Made by a program: the position numbers and the translations under genes. Below the pieces are notes generated by a model that saw nothing but the letters and a program-made list of their open reading frames with translations, was not told the origin of the DNA and did not search any database. DNA of 64,000 bases from NCBI GenBank assembly GCA_902774335.1, contig CACYHW010000016.1, forward strand, positions 1 to 64,000, written 5' to 3'. Of the stretch, positions 1 to 8,752 are shown in pieces. This DNA is from an uncultured Bacteroidales bacterium. GTDB taxonomy: Bacteria; Bacteroidota; Bacteroidia; Bacteroidales; Bacteroidaceae. Each line of letters starts with the position of its first letter. Within the stretch, counting starts at the first letter, position 1.

Positions 1-381
1 CATACGGCGGGGCTCGCCGCCGCTCTCACCGGTAAACGAGGGGTCAAAGGCAATAGTCAGGAATCCGCGCTCGGCCATGTGCTGTGCGTACAGACCGCTA
101 GACTGCTCCTTTACGGCACCGAACGGGCCGGTCACGGCAATCGCTGCCAGCTTGCCCTTGGCATTCTTGGGTGTGTACATATCGGCCGCCAGCTCAATGC
201 CGTAACGGTTGCTGAAAGTAACCTTCTTGTGGTCAACCTTATCACTTTTGGGGAACGTCTTGTCCCACTCCTGTGTCAATTGTAGTGTTGTCATATTATT
301 GTCTGTTTTTGTTTGTCCGTTTCTTGTGCAGCCTGTGAGCATCCAGCCCATCAGTGCTGCTGCTAAAATAATCTTTTTCAT
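1..381 (-). CDS. alpha/beta hydrolase-family lipoprotein, C-terminus beyond left edge
   Basis: Only the first 127 codons are in the window; the frame is open to base 1. The N-terminus is a lipoprotein signal with lipobox LTGC at about residues 15-18, so an envelope location is likely. The following sequence (KVTFSNRYGIELAADMYTPK, then TGPFGAVKEQSSG and FLTIAFDPSFTGESGG) resembles the N-terminal half of dienelactone-hydrolase/YcjY-like alpha/beta hydrolases; the catalytic triad would lie off-window. The ATG overlaps the TGA of the upstream flavoprotein gene as ATGA, implying translational coupling. Substrate unknown. Confidence 0.75.
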   Translation of the reverse strand, partial: MKKIILAAALMGWMLTGCTRNGQTKTDNNMTTLQLTQEWDKTFPKSDKVDHKKVTFSNRYGIELAADMYTPKNAKGKLAAIAVTGPFGAVKEQSSGLYAQHMAERGFLTIAFDPSFTGESGGEPRRM

Positions 382-905
382 ACCTTCTTGCCTAATTCAA
401 AAGCCTCGTCAAGTTTTGGGTTGCCCTCAATCTCGCGGGCGTCGTTGACATCGCCGCAGAAAAGCGTTCCGGCCAGACGGCTCTTGGGGAAGCACTCTAT
501 CCAGCCCATCAGGCCCCGCTTGGGAGTCTGCTCCTCATTCTCGGCGGCGGTTGTGAGCAGATAGACGTCACGGAACTGATAGTCCTGCGGATACATTGCG
601 TTCATACGGTCAATGAGGGTCTTCATCTGGCCGCTCATCTCATAATAGTAGATAGGGGTGGCCCAGCAGATGACATCGGCCTTGAGAACCTTGGCCATGA
701 TGTCGTTCACATCGTCCTTGATCACGCATCGGCCCAACTTCTGGCAGCCCAGGCAACCTTTGCAGAACTGTATGTTCTTGCCTACCAGAGAGATCTTCTC
801 AACATCGTTTCCGGCGGCTCTTGCGCCTTCTGTGAACCTGTCGGCCAGCATGTCACTGTTGGAGCCGCCACGCAGGCTCGTGGAGATTACAATTACCTTT
901 TTCAT
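378..905 (-). CDS. flavodoxin-fold NAD(P)H-dependent FMN reductase / iron-sulfur flavoprotein family
   Basis: The 175-residue product starts MKKVIVISTSLRGGSNSDML, the beta-strand plus FMN-phosphate loop of NADPH-dependent FMN reductases. It then has a CKGCLGCQKLGRC cluster, typical of the iron-sulfur-flavoprotein-like branch, and ATPIYYYEMSGQMKTLIDR, the second flavin-binding loop. It probably moves electrons from NAD(P)H to quinones or other small acceptors in the cytoplasm. I place the start at 905 rather than at an in-frame ATG at 944, because the latter lies upstream of a good -7 box (929-936). It is coupled to the hydrolase by a 4-bp overlap and is divergent from an AraC regulator. Confidence 0.85.
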   Translation of the reverse strand: MKKVIVISTSLRGGSNSDMLADRFTEGARAAGNDVEKISLVGKNIQFCKGCLGCQKLGRCVIKDDVNDIMAKVLKADVICWATPIYYYEMSGQMKTLIDRMNAMYPQDYQFRDVYLLTTAAENEEQTPKRGLMGWIECFPKSRLAGTLFCGDVNDAREIEGNPKLDEAFELGKKV

Positions 906-928
906 TCTGTAAGTTTTGATTACCGATG

Positions 929-936
929 CAAAGGTA
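929..936 (-). promoter_or_regulatory. -7 promoter box of the flavoprotein-hydrolase pair
   Basis: Read on the minus strand the site is TACCTTTG, a full match to the Bacteroidota -7 consensus TAnnTTTG, 24 bases before the flavoprotein ATG. No clear -33 TTTG is visible at the expected distance. Confidence 0.5.
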
Positions 937-1036
937 ACGGACAAGAAAGAGAGTAATTTACCGATTTTTGCCCGATTTCTACCAATTTCGCAGATTATTG
1001 CGTATTTTGCACAAATTTTCTACCTTTACGGGCGTT

Positions 1037-1927
1037 ATGAAGAATATCCTGCAGGTATCAGATCCTAATGTTTACGGCCGATACGTGAACGCTCCCGTAT
1101 TGCATCCGTTGGTAAGTATCGTGCATTACGATGAGGTGTCGCCCATACACTCCAGCCTTAACCGGTACGGTGTTTACGGGCTCTTTATCCAGCGCAGTTT
1201 CCCCAAGAACCTTACCTACGGCATGAAGATGTTCGATGCCGCCGACGGCTCAATCATAGCCGTGGAGCCCGGTCAGATAGGCGGCCGTGAGGATGATGGC
1301 GAGGAACTCTACCTGAGCGGGTGGGCATTGCTGTTCTCGCCCCAACTCATTCACGGTACGGACCTTGAGCCCAGGATGAAGGATTACCGTTTCTTCTCAT
1401 ATTTTGCCACCGAGACGCTGGTGATGGAGACATCGGAGTGGGGCAGGATAACCCAGTTGCTTACACAATTACGGCACGAGTTGCAGGAGAATGCGGACTC
1501 GCCTGCGCTGCGTACGGTGGTGCTGGGATACATACGTCTGGTATTGGAATACTGCAACAGGATATACCAGCGCCAGCTTTCCAAGGAGGACAAGAACTCG
1601 TCGGACCTGCTTAAGAGGTTCAACAGCTTGTTACGTGATTACTACTTTCAGCAGCGTCAATTGGATATGGGAGTGCCATCAGTACAGTATTGCGCCGACC
1701 AGTTGGCATACTCGGCCCGATACCTGGGCGATGTGGTGCGCAAGGCTACCGGTGGCACGGCCATCGGCTACATACATTCATTCGTGATAGAGCAGGGCAA
1801 GAACCTTCTGATGAACGGCCATAACATCAACGAGACCGCCCACCTGTTGGGTTTTGACTATCCCCACCATTTTACACGTCTGTTCAAGAGAATTACCGGC
1901 ATCACACCCCGCCAATTCACAAAGTGA
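1037..1927 (+). CDS. AraC-family transcriptional regulator
   Basis: This 296-residue protein has a poorly conserved N-terminal sensing part of about 190 residues and a C-terminal AraC/XylS double helix-turn-helix (about residues 195-296). The second-helix signature NINETAHLLGFDYPHHFTRL followed by FKRITGITPRQF is diagnostic. The AraC-type regulators closest in layout often sit divergent from the oxidoreductase operon they control, which is the arrangement here with the flavoprotein gene (132 bp apart). Start chosen at 1037, not at the in-frame ATG at 968, because a TACCTTTA box lies at 1021-1028; transcription would then begin only a few bases before this ATG. Confidence 0.88.
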   Translation: MKNILQVSDPNVYGRYVNAPVLHPLVSIVHYDEVSPIHSSLNRYGVYGLFIQRSFPKNLTYGMKMFDAADGSIIAVEPGQIGGREDDGEELYLSGWALLFSPQLIHGTDLEPRMKDYRFFSYFATETLVMETSEWGRITQLLTQLRHELQENADSPALRTVVLGYIRLVLEYCNRIYQRQLSKEDKNSSDLLKRFNSLLRDYYFQQRQLDMGVPSVQYCADQLAYSARYLGDVVRKATGGTAIGYIHSFVIEQGKNLLMNGHNINETAHLLGFDYPHHFTRLFKRITGITPRQFTK

Positions 1928-1954
1928 CGCAAAGGGAAACGACCCCTTTGCGTC
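1926..1954. terminator. bidirectional hairpin between convergent genes
   Basis: A perfect 11-bp stem (GACGCAAAGGG / CCCTTTGCGTC) with a 7-base loop lies between the convergent AraC and SGNH-hydrolase genes. It overlaps the AraC stop codon. A strong U-tract is absent, so it is a stem-loop with probable, not certain, terminator function. Confidence 0.6.
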
Positions 1955-1964
1955 GTTCAACAAA

Positions 1965-2627
1965 CTATTTGATTGATTCCAGAAGCTGGTCGCAGATGGC
2001 TTTCATTCCGCTGATTGAGGGATGACCGTTCTGCTTGTCGATGTCATGCAGTTCGATGAGCTGTACGCCGCAGTGCTTGCAGACCTCACGCATTGACTCG
2101 TTGACCTCTTCGCTGAGTTCGGAATTCAGGATGGAGTATAACTCTGCTTTGGGATACTGTTTCTTGAGCATATCCAGAAGGCAGGCCAGGGCAGGGCGGA
2201 AGTTTTTGCAGTCGTCCTTGGTCCAGTCAGAATACTGGTACTCACCCATGGGAACCCTTGCCCATGCATCGTTGGTGCCGCCGAAAATGAATATGATATC
2301 GGGATTACCCAACCTGTCAACACGTGAAATGAAGTTGTTGCGTGAAGCATCCATACGGCCGTAACCGGTACCGCAGATGGTGGAGCCGCCCCATGAATCA
2401 TTCTTATCCAGCTCATAACCCTTGGCCTTGATGTACAGGTCCCACCAGGTCTGTGAAACCTCTTTGACATCATTGCGGTCGTTGGGATAGAACGGATTGT
2501 AACCCTCCGGGTTTACGCCCTGGAATGTTGAGTATGAATCTCCAAGAATTGAAACTTTCTTGGTCTGAGCCGATGCCGGCATAACGGTAAGTGCAGCAAG
2601 CACTACCAATGAGAATAATTTCTTCAT
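1965..2627 (-). CDS. secreted SGNH/GDSL-family hydrolase
   Basis: The protein of 220 residues starts with a signal peptide (MKKLFSLVVLAALTVMPASA, cleavage after ASA). The SGNH blocks are in order: GDSYS (block I, nucleophile Ser), a Gly in the GGSTICGTGYG segment (block II), FGGTNDAW (block III, Asn) and HPSISGM near the C-terminus (block V, His). These enzymes are esterases or carbohydrate deacetylases; a periplasmic or exported carbohydrate esterase is the likeliest role, substrate unknown. It has its own -7 box at 2653-2660 and a 21-base leader. Confidence 0.85.
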   Translation of the reverse strand: MKKLFSLVVLAALTVMPASAQTKKVSILGDSYSTFQGVNPEGYNPFYPNDRNDVKEVSQTWWDLYIKAKGYELDKNDSWGGSTICGTGYGRMDASRNNFISRVDRLGNPDIIFIFGGTNDAWARVPMGEYQYSDWTKDDCKNFRPALACLLDMLKKQYPKAELYSILNSELSEEVNESMREVCKHCGVQLIELHDIDKQNGHPSISGMKAICDQLLESIK

Positions 2628-2652
2628 AATAAGGTCGTAATTTAAGTTGACG

Positions 2653-2660
2653 CAAATGTA
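2653..2660 (-). promoter_or_regulatory. -7 promoter box of the SGNH hydrolase gene
   Basis: Minus-strand TACATTTG, a full match to TAnnTTTG, 25 bases before the ATG and inside the 67-bp gap after the transporter gene. Confidence 0.5.
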
Positions 2661-2694
2661 CGGAAAAAAACCGAAAGAGCAACTCTTGCACTTG

Positions 2695-4659
2695 TTATTC
2701 CTGGAAGGAATATCCGTAACCGGCGCGGGTAGTCAGATACTCGGCATAGGGCTCGATCTTTTTGCGGATGCGTGTAATGTTGACATCCACCGTGCGGGCG
2801 TTGACAACCACATCATCCGGCCAGATGGCCTGGAGCAGGTCCTCACGCGAGAACACCATGCCGCGGTTCATCATGAACATCTTGAGCAGCTCATATTCGG
2901 TCTTGGTGAATGAAACAGGCTGTCCGTCAACCGATACCGTCTTGCTGTCAGTGTCAATGAAAATGCCCTTGAAACGGATGCCGTTGCGGGTAGCGCGCAG
3001 ACGAGACTCAACCACGTTGATAATATAGTCGCCGTTCTTCTCAAACTCGTTTATCAGGTCGGAGAATACGGTGCCGTTGTCATAACTGTAGACATGCTGG
3101 TCAAGGTTATTTATATTCCACTGCTTCAGGCGGTTACGACAGCCGTTGATGCTGTTCTCAAGCTCCTCGGAAGCGGTTATGTCATAGTCCTCACGGCGTC
3201 CGGCCAGCAGCTCGTTCATACGTGTCAGGGCCTGGTCCACAAGAGTGTACATCTGCTCAACTCCGGCGTTCTGCTCATCGTTGAACGTAATATTGTTGTC
3301 ACGCTTGCGGCGCATTATGCGTGCCAGCCCGAAGCAACTGTCGCCGATGGACTCCAACTCGCCGATCTGACGCAGCATGGCGCGAATCTTCTCCTTGGTT
3401 TCATCGGACAGGTGAGCATCGGCTACATCGCCCAGATACTTGCCTATCTCCTGTTCCATGCGGTCGCTCACGTCCTCGGTCTTCTCGATGCGCTCAAACA
3501 GTTTCTTGAACTCATCCTCGTTGGTAGTGGAGTAGAGGGTCTTTGTCATTTGGAACATATGCTGCATCTTCTCGCCAAAGATCACAATCTCCTTCTGTGC
3601 CTGGAGGACCGATATTTCCGGAGTCTTCATGATACCGCCGCGGATAAACTGCAGGCGGAACTCGTCCTCATCATCCGTCTTACGCGTAGCAATGATGTAG
3701 CACACAAGCTTTTCCAACTGCGGAATGAATCCGATCAGCAGCGATGTATTTATCACGTTGAATGCCGTATGGAACGTGGCCAGCGCAAAGGTGAGTCTGG
3801 CGGGTTCAATATTATCGGCCGTAACATCAATGCCTACAATGCGGCATACCATCCTTACAAACGGGAAGAACAGAATCAGAACCCAGATCACGCCGAACAC
3901 GTTGAACAGCAGATGCGCCATAGCCGCGCGGCGGGCCTGAGTGTTGGCTGACATGGCCGCAAGGTTCGCAGTCAGAGTGGTACCGATGTTCTCGCCCATA
4001 ACCAGTGCAATACCCTGGAATATCGAAATGGCACCCGTAGAGCAGAGTACCATGGTGATAGCCATAAGTGCGGCCGATGACTGGGCTATGCATGTCAGGA
4101 TGGCGCCGATGAGCAGGAACAGCAGGATGGTCCAGTAACTGCCCGAGTCAAACGATGCAAAGAAATCCACCACAGCGGGGTTGCTGGCCAGATCCATGTC
4201 GCGGCCTGTCTGGTTAAGCATACTCAGAGCGAACAGCAGGAAACTGATACCGAACAGGAAATCGCCCACATAACGGTGCTTGCCTATCTGAATTAAGATG
4301 ATACCTATTAAAAAAGCGGGCCAGACCAAGTTCGCAATATTGAACGAGAATCCGGCCGACATGATCCAGGCGCTGAGTGTGGTGCCTATGTTGGCACCCA
4401 TAATGACCGATATGGCCTGGCTCAGAGTAAGAAGTGCGGCGTTTACGAACGACACCGTCATTACGGTTGTTGCGGCCGAGGACTGAACGGCCACTGTAAC
4501 AAGTGCTCCTGTTGCCACTCCGGAGAAACGGTTCGTGGTCATTGCGCCCAACAGGTGGCGCAGTTGCGGGCCTGCCATCTTCTGCAACGCCTCGCTCATG
4601 ACCTTCATACCGTAAATGAGCAGGGCGATAGAGCCCAATAGTTTCAATGCAACTAACAT
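2695..4659 (-). CDS. Na+/phosphate symporter with PhoU-like domain fused to an OmpR/PhoB-type winged helix
   Basis: The 654-residue product joins three modules in one uninterrupted frame. Residues 1 to about 320 form the NptA/PNaS-type Na/Pi cotransporter with the paired QSSAA motifs (59-63 and 193-197) and two GAN/GEN-IGTT repeats (88-94, 222-228). Residues 345-555 are a helical PhoU-like bundle. Residues 562-654 read as a Trans_Reg_C winged helix (FTKTEYELLKMF, REDLLQAIW, TVDVNITRIRKKI, TTRAGYGYSF). Bacterial NptA homologues usually stop after the PhoU part. The fusion suggests a membrane-held DNA-binding protein responding to phosphate uptake; this role is inference. Start at 4659 because the longer in-frame ATG (4692) lies in the -7 box. 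Confidence 0.88.
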   Translation of the reverse strand: MLVALKLLGSIALLIYGMKVMSEALQKMAGPQLRHLLGAMTTNRFSGVATGALVTVAVQSSAATTVMTVSFVNAALLTLSQAISVIMGANIGTTLSAWIMSAGFSFNIANLVWPAFLIGIILIQIGKHRYVGDFLFGISFLLFALSMLNQTGRDMDLASNPAVVDFFASFDSGSYWTILLFLLIGAILTCIAQSSAALMAITMVLCSTGAISIFQGIALVMGENIGTTLTANLAAMSANTQARRAAMAHLLFNVFGVIWVLILFFPFVRMVCRIVGIDVTADNIEPARLTFALATFHTAFNVINTSLLIGFIPQLEKLVCYIIATRKTDDEDEFRLQFIRGGIMKTPEISVLQAQKEIVIFGEKMQHMFQMTKTLYSTTNEDEFKKLFERIEKTEDVSDRMEQEIGKYLGDVADAHLSDETKEKIRAMLRQIGELESIGDSCFGLARIMRRKRDNNITFNDEQNAGVEQMYTLVDQALTRMNELLAGRREDYDITASEELENSINGCRNRLKQWNINNLDQHVYSYDNGTVFSDLINEFEKNGDYIINVVESRLRATRNGIRFKGIFIDTDSKTVSVDGQPVSFTKTEYELLKMFMMNRGMVFSREDLLQAIWPDDVVVNARTVDVNITRIRKKIEPYAEYLTTRAGYGYSFQE

Positions 4660-4681
4660 CTTTATTCTTTCGTTTTCAGCA

Positions 4682-4689
4682 CAAATATA
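4682..4689 (-). promoter_or_regulatory. -7 promoter box of the Na/Pi transporter gene
   Basis: Minus-strand TATATTTG, a full match to TAnnTTTG, 23 bases before the chosen ATG. It decides the start of the transporter gene against the upstream ATG. Confidence 0.55.
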
Positions 4690-4812
4690 CAATTATTCCT
4701 TTATCTTGAAAAGGACAGAAAACGATTGTAACATAATCTTAATATCACCTGTGCCTCCGGATCAGGGTATTTGTGGTTCATAATCAGTGTGCAAACGTAC
4801 GCATCTTTTTAG

Positions 4813-4820
4813 TACTTTTG
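4813..4820 (+). promoter_or_regulatory. -7 promoter box of the EamA transporter gene
   Basis: TACTTTTG, matching TAnnTTTG, 26 bases before the ATG at 4846. Confidence 0.5.
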
Positions 4821-4845
4821 CACCGCCTTAAACACGAAGCATTTC

Positions 4846-5781
4846 ATGAACCACATTGGCCAGATAATATCACTCGTTGTAGCGGTACTTTGGACTGTCA
4901 CCGCAATCTATTCCGATAAAGCAAGCCACCGCATAGGCTCCATGTCGGCCAACGTTTTCAGGCTGACACTCTCCACATTCCTGCTGGCGCTGATCCTGTG
5001 GGTCACCATAGGCCATCCGTATCCCATTTATGCCGATGCCAAAACGTGGCTCTGGCTGGCTCTGTCGGCGGTTGTGGGGTATGTATTCGGCGACTGGTGC
5101 CTGTTCAACTGCTATCTCTCCATCGGGGCCCGATTCGGCCAGCTGTTCATGACTCTTGCGCCTCCTATGGCTGCACTTGCAGGCTGGGCATTGCTGGGCG
5201 AGCAGCTCTCCTGGCGCACCGCACTGGCTATGGCCGTGACTCTAAGCGGCATTGCAATCTCCATCCTGAGCCGCGACCGTGAGCACTATTTCAAGTTCAC
5301 GCTGCCGCTCAAGGGCATCCTTCTGGGAATAGGAGCTGGCACAGGGCAGGGCGTAGGGCTTGTGCTCAGCAAGATAGGCCTGGAGCACTATTCGGCCGCC
5401 CTCCCGGCGCAGACCCCTGAACTTATGCAGACCATGCTCCCGTTCGCATCCACCATGATCCGCGCCATATTCGGCAGCATCGGCTTTATCCTGCTCATGT
5501 CGCTCAGCAAGGACCTGCCCAAACTCAAAAAGGCTTCGCATGACCGTAAGGCTATGCTTTACATATTGATAATGAGTCTGTTCGGTCCTGTAGTGGGAGT
5601 CTCACTCTCGCTCATGGCCGTCCGTTATACCGACGCCGGAATCGCCTCGACACTTATGGCTCTCACGCCCGTGCTCATACTCTTCCCGGCTGCCGTGTTC
5701 GACAAACAGCGCATCCGTTTCAAGGAGATTGTCGGCGTGCTTGTGAGCATGACCGGTGTCGCCCTCTTTTTCCTCTTGTAA
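4846..5781 (+). CDS. EamA/DMT-superfamily membrane transporter
   Basis: This 311-residue protein has about ten hydrophobic segments in the two-times-five arrangement of drug/metabolite transporters. The two EamA halves run about 4-140 and 160-310; the second ends with the usual GIASTLMALTPVLILFPAAVF and a last helix VGVLVSMTGVALFFLL. It sits in the inner membrane and probably exports a small metabolite; the substrate cannot be read from sequence. It is monocistronic, convergent with the Dabb gene 18 bp downstream. Confidence 0.85.
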   Translation: MNHIGQIISLVVAVLWTVTAIYSDKASHRIGSMSANVFRLTLSTFLLALILWVTIGHPYPIYADAKTWLWLALSAVVGYVFGDWCLFNCYLSIGARFGQLFMTLAPPMAALAGWALLGEQLSWRTALAMAVTLSGIAISILSRDREHYFKFTLPLKGILLGIGAGTGQGVGLVLSKIGLEHYSAALPAQTPELMQTMLPFASTMIRAIFGSIGFILLMSLSKDLPKLKKASHDRKAMLYILIMSLFGPVVGVSLSLMAVRYTDAGIASTLMALTPVLILFPAAVFDKQRIRFKEIVGVLVSMTGVALFFLL

Positions 5782-5799
5782 ACCAAGTCGCTTGTCTAA

Positions 5800-6105
5800 T
5801 CAGATTTCAAAATCCAGGCAGGAGCGCTGGACGGTGTAGGGGCGTACCTTTGTATCGGCCACAGCTACATGTGCGGGGTGCTTGGCGTAGGCTTTGAGTG
5901 CCTCCTCGCTCTCAAGGGTGCTGTCAAGCATTACATCGGCGTTGGATGAATTCAGGCGGCCGTCAATCTGCACCTTAACGTCAATCAGACCCGGAACCTG
6001 GCCTACAAGACCCTCCAGACCCTCTTTGATACCAGCCTTTACGGCCTTCTTCTGCTCATCGGACAACTCCGGATTCAGTGTCCAGAGAATGATATGCTTT
6101 ACCAT
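5800..6105 (-). CDS. Dabb (stress-responsive A/B barrel) family protein
   Basis: A 101-residue single-domain protein starting MVKHIILWTLNPELSDEQK, with the central VPGLIDVKVQIDG and the C-terminal HPAHVAVADTKVRPY, which are Dabb landmarks (ferredoxin-like fold, usually dimeric). Function in the family is poorly defined; some members act in stress response, others as small cyclases. It lies 15 bp after the DUF4491 gene and is probably co-transcribed with it. Confidence 0.85.
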   Translation of the reverse strand: MVKHIILWTLNPELSDEQKKAVKAGIKEGLEGLVGQVPGLIDVKVQIDGRLNSSNADVMLDSTLESEEALKAYAKHPAHVAVADTKVRPYTVQRSCLDFEI

Positions 6106-6120
6106 ATATCTTGTTTTTAG

Positions 6121-6438
6121 TTATTTCATCTCTTTGCGGCGCTGCTCGTAGTATTCGTGGCGCTTGGGATTCTCGGGGAACCAGCCACGCAGAACGCGTT
6201 TTTCCTGTGTGATGACCTCGTGGATGCCCCAGAAGCAGGAAAATGCTGCAGCACCTATAATCGTAGATATGATCAGACTCTCTACAAACATGGACCATAC
6301 GGAGCAAATCACGCCGGCCAGAGCCAGTAACCACCAGCTCTTCTTGCCCCAGTAATACTCCAGTTTTATGACGACAGGATGGCAGATTCCGATGATCAGG
6401 AACACCGCAGCTCCCACAATAATTCCGTTCAGGTTCAT
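6121..6438 (-). CDS. DUF4491 family small membrane protein
   Basis: Length 105. Three hydrophobic stretches (about 5-22, 38-58, 60-78) with conserved GICHPVVIKLEYYWGKKSWW and a cytoplasmic-looking charged tail (RRGWFPENPKRHEYYEQRR type). This matches DUF4491, a small inner-membrane family of Bacteroidales and some Firmicutes without assigned function. It is first in a two-gene unit with the Dabb gene. Confidence 0.75.
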   Translation of the reverse strand: MNLNGIIVGAAVFLIIGICHPVVIKLEYYWGKKSWWLLALAGVICSVWSMFVESLIISTIIGAAAFSCFWGIHEVITQEKRVLRGWFPENPKRHEYYEQRRKEMK

Positions 6439-6466
6439 ATATATTAGGACGTTTGTTTTTCGGGCG

Positions 6467-6474
6467 CAAAATTA
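6467..6474 (-). promoter_or_regulatory. -7 promoter box of the DUF4491-Dabb unit
   Basis: Minus-strand TAATTTTG fits TAnnTTTG and stands 29 bases before the DUF4491 ATG. Confidence 0.45.
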
Positions 6475-6519
6475 ATCGAAATGGAGCCTTTGACAATGAC
6501 TCAATCCGTATCTTTTTGC

Positions 6520-6527
6520 TAACTTTG
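6520..6527 (+). promoter_or_regulatory. -7 promoter box almost touching the phosphatase start
   Basis: TAACTTTG ends 8 bases before the ATG at 6535, so the transcript would have a leader of only about 2-4 bases or none. Confidence 0.5.
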
Positions 6528-6534
6528 TGACATT

Positions 6535-7380
6535 ATGGCGATTTCTAAGGCGAAACAGGAAGTTTGGCAGTTGCTGCCGGTCAAAAATATAGATAATGCC
6601 CGCGATCTGGGCGGTTACAGAGTAAAGGACGGCAGGATTGTCCGCAAGGGCCTGCTTTTAAGATGCGCACACCTGGCCAGCGCCACCAGTGCCGATATCA
6701 AGTATCTCGAAAGTCTTTCAATAGCCGTTGTGGCCGATTTCCGCACCGAGAGGGAAAAGATTGACGCCGCCGACAAGGTCATTCCCGGGGCCCGATACGT
6801 GGACCTCCCCATGGATGCCAGCGGCACCGAGGCAGCCCGTGCAACCGATAAGGAGAAGCATATCTTTGCCCAGCGCAAACGCTTTGACATGCGCGACATC
6901 ATCATGAAGGCTTCGTTTGACCCCAAGGCCCAGATCATCGCCGCCAACCTTTATCCCACCATAATCAACGATCCCGAATGCGTGAGCCGGATGGCTGCGT
7001 TCCTGCGCTTGGTAATCGAGTCCGAGGGCAAGCCCATCCTCTTTCACTGCACCCAGGGCAAGGATCGCACCGGAATAGCATCGGTCCTGCTGCTTGCCGC
7101 ACTAGGAGCCGACAGGGACACCATCCTGGCCGATTTCGACATGACCAATCAGATTTATGCCGATGACATCAAGCTGTTCACGCAGCGCGTCCTGGAGGCC
7201 GGCGGTCACGAACCCGAGGTTCAGGTGGTGCTCTCGTTCATCGGCGCCAACAAGGCAAACCTGATCAAAACGCTTGATGATATCGACGCCCGTTTCGGCT
7301 CCCTGACAAATTACCTCAAGGGACCCATGCGCCTCACCGATCAAGATATCGAAATCCTCCGTCAGCACTATCTGGAGTGA
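6535..7380 (+). CDS. tyrosine-protein phosphatase (Y_phosphatase3 family), cytoplasmic
   Basis: The 281-residue product carries NARDLGGYRV (21-30), the N-terminal hallmark of the family, and the phosphatase loop FHCTQGKDRTG with catalytic Cys172 and Arg178. No signal peptide. Relatives dephosphorylate phosphotyrosine or phosphoinositides in vitro; the physiological substrate is unknown. It has its own promoter and ends before a palindromic repeat shared with the convergent pepT gene. A secreted paralogue lies at 28869-30419. Confidence 0.88.
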   Translation: MAISKAKQEVWQLLPVKNIDNARDLGGYRVKDGRIVRKGLLLRCAHLASATSADIKYLESLSIAVVADFRTEREKIDAADKVIPGARYVDLPMDASGTEAARATDKEKHIFAQRKRFDMRDIIMKASFDPKAQIIAANLYPTIINDPECVSRMAAFLRLVIESEGKPILFHCTQGKDRTGIASVLLLAALGADRDTILADFDMTNQIYADDIKLFTQRVLEAGGHEPEVQVVLSFIGANKANLIKTLDDIDARFGSLTNYLKGPMRLTDQDIEILRQHYLE

Positions 7381-7396
7381 TGAAGAGGTGAGTGGA

Positions 7397-7460
7397 TGAC
7401 AAAGGGGACGGTTCTGTTTGGCTCGACTTCGCGAGCCAAACAGAACCGTCCCCTTTGTCA
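7397..7460. repeat. palindromic repeat, copy 1 (64 bp)
   Basis: Arms begin TGACAAAGGGGACGG; the 64-bp element is an almost fully self-complementary hairpin with a six-base loop region between GGCTCG and CGAGCC. It lies between convergent genes. This copy carries TTCTG/CAGAA in place of the TTCCG/CGGAA of most copies, changed on both arms. Confidence 0.9.
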
Positions 7461-7468
7461 CCGCCAGC

Positions 7469-8698
7469 TCACCAGCTGCGCTGAGCAACAATCTCAATAA
7501 TGCGGACCACCGTCATCATAGCCTTCTCCATGCTCTGCACGGGAACCCACTCATAACGACCGTGGAAGTTCATGCCGCCGGCAAAAAGGTTGGGGCAGGG
7601 CAGTCCCTTGAACGACAACTGAGCGCCGTCCGTGCCGCCGCGGATAGGAACCTTGACCGGGTTGACACCCGCCAGCTTCATCGCCTCGCAGGCAATATCA
7701 ACCACGTACGGAACCTTGTCAATCTGCTCCTTCATATTGTAATACTGGTCCGAAACCTCGGCCACAACTGTTCCGGCGCCGTATTTCGCGTTCATCTTAT
7801 CGGCCACCGACTGTGCAAACGCCTTGCGTGCCTCGAACTTTGAGCGGTCGTGGTCGCGTATGATGAATATGGCCGATGCATGATCAACCTCGCCCGACAG
7901 ACCTACCAGGTGATAGAAACCCTCGTAACCCTCGGTAGTGCCGGGAGTCTCACAAGCCGGGAACATCTGGATCAATTCTGCAGCAAGCAGCGATGCGTTG
8001 ATCATCTTACCCTTGGCGTAACCCGGATGAACCTCCAGTCCCTGTATCTTGAACACAGCCTTGGCGGCGTTGAAATTTTCGTACTCCATCTCGCCAACCT
8101 CACCGCCGTCCACGGTATAGCCGAACTCGCAGCCAAAACGCTTCACATCAAAGTGAGCGGCGCCCATGCCAATCTCCTCGTCGGGGTTAAAACCTACGCG
8201 CACCTTGCCGTGCTTGATCTCGGGGTGCTGCTGCAGATATTCAACGGCAGTGATAATCTCGGCAATGCCCGCCTTGTCATCGGCTCCCAGAAGGGTAGTG
8301 CCATCGGTCACAATCAGGTCCTCGCCCTTGTGTGCCAGCAGCTCGGGGAACAGGCTCGGCGAGAGTATTATGTTCTGCTCCTTGTTCAGGATAATGTCGC
8401 CGCCGTCATAATTGTTTACAATTCTGGGCTTGACGTCCTTGCCGCTCATGGAGGGGCTGGTGTCCATATGTGAGATGAAACCTATTGTGGGTATCTTCTT
8501 GTCGGTATTTGCGGGGAGTGTCGCGTACACGTATCCCATGTCGTCCATAAAGACTTCCTCCAGTCCCATACCCTCCAGCTCGGCCTTGAGCTGGCGCGCC
8601 AGATTCATCTGTTTTGCGGTGCTGGGAACGGTTTCCGAGTTCTCATCGGACTGAGTATCAACGGCAGTATAGCCTAAAAATCTCTTGATCAGATCCAT
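7469..8698 (-). CDS. pepT: peptidase T (tripeptide aminopeptidase)
   Basis: The 409-residue M20B metallopeptidase removes the N-terminal residue of tripeptides in the cytoplasm. Visible hallmarks are [14 protein letters not shown] (first zinc His and the Asp), [14 protein letters not shown] (bridging Asp), [10 protein letters not shown] (catalytic Glu-Glu) and the C-terminal [25 protein letters not shown]. Full length for PepT (about 405-410). It is monocistronic; its -7 box at 8725-8732 lies back to back with that of the divergent nitroreductase gene. Confidence 0.96.
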   Translation of the reverse strand: MDLIKRFLGYTAVDTQSDENSETVPSTAKQMNLARQLKAELEGMGLEEVFMDDMGYVYATLPANTDKKIPTIGFISHMDTSPSMSGKDVKPRIVNNYDGGDIILNKEQNIILSPSLFPELLAHKGEDLIVTDGTTLLGADDKAGIAEIITAVEYLQQHPEIKHGKVRVGFNPDEEIGMGAAHFDVKRFGCEFGYTVDGGEVGEMEYENFNAAKAVFKIQGLEVHPGYAKGKMINASLLAAELIQMFPACETPGTTEGYEGFYHLVGLSGEVDHASAIFIIRDHDRSKFEARKAFAQSVADKMNAKYGAGTVVAEVSDQYYNMKEQIDKVPYVVDIACEAMKLAGVNPVKVPIRGGTDGAQLSFKGLPCPNLFAGGMNFHGRYEWVPVQSMEKAMMTVVRIIEIVAQRSW

Positions 8699-8724
8699 AT
8701 TCTTGCGTTAAAGTTCTATTGATG

Positions 8725-8732
8725 CAAACTTA
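8725..8732 (-). promoter_or_regulatory. -7 promoter box of pepT
   Basis: Minus-strand TAAGTTTG, full match to TAnnTTTG, 27 bases before the pepT ATG. Confidence 0.5.
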
Positions 8733-8752
8733 CATAAAAAAGGAAAAAACGG

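Noticed and set aside
3094-3951. 285-codon open frame on the plus strand
   Set aside because: It lies antisense inside the Na/Pi transporter gene, has no recognisable domain and is explained by GC-rich codon use of the true gene.
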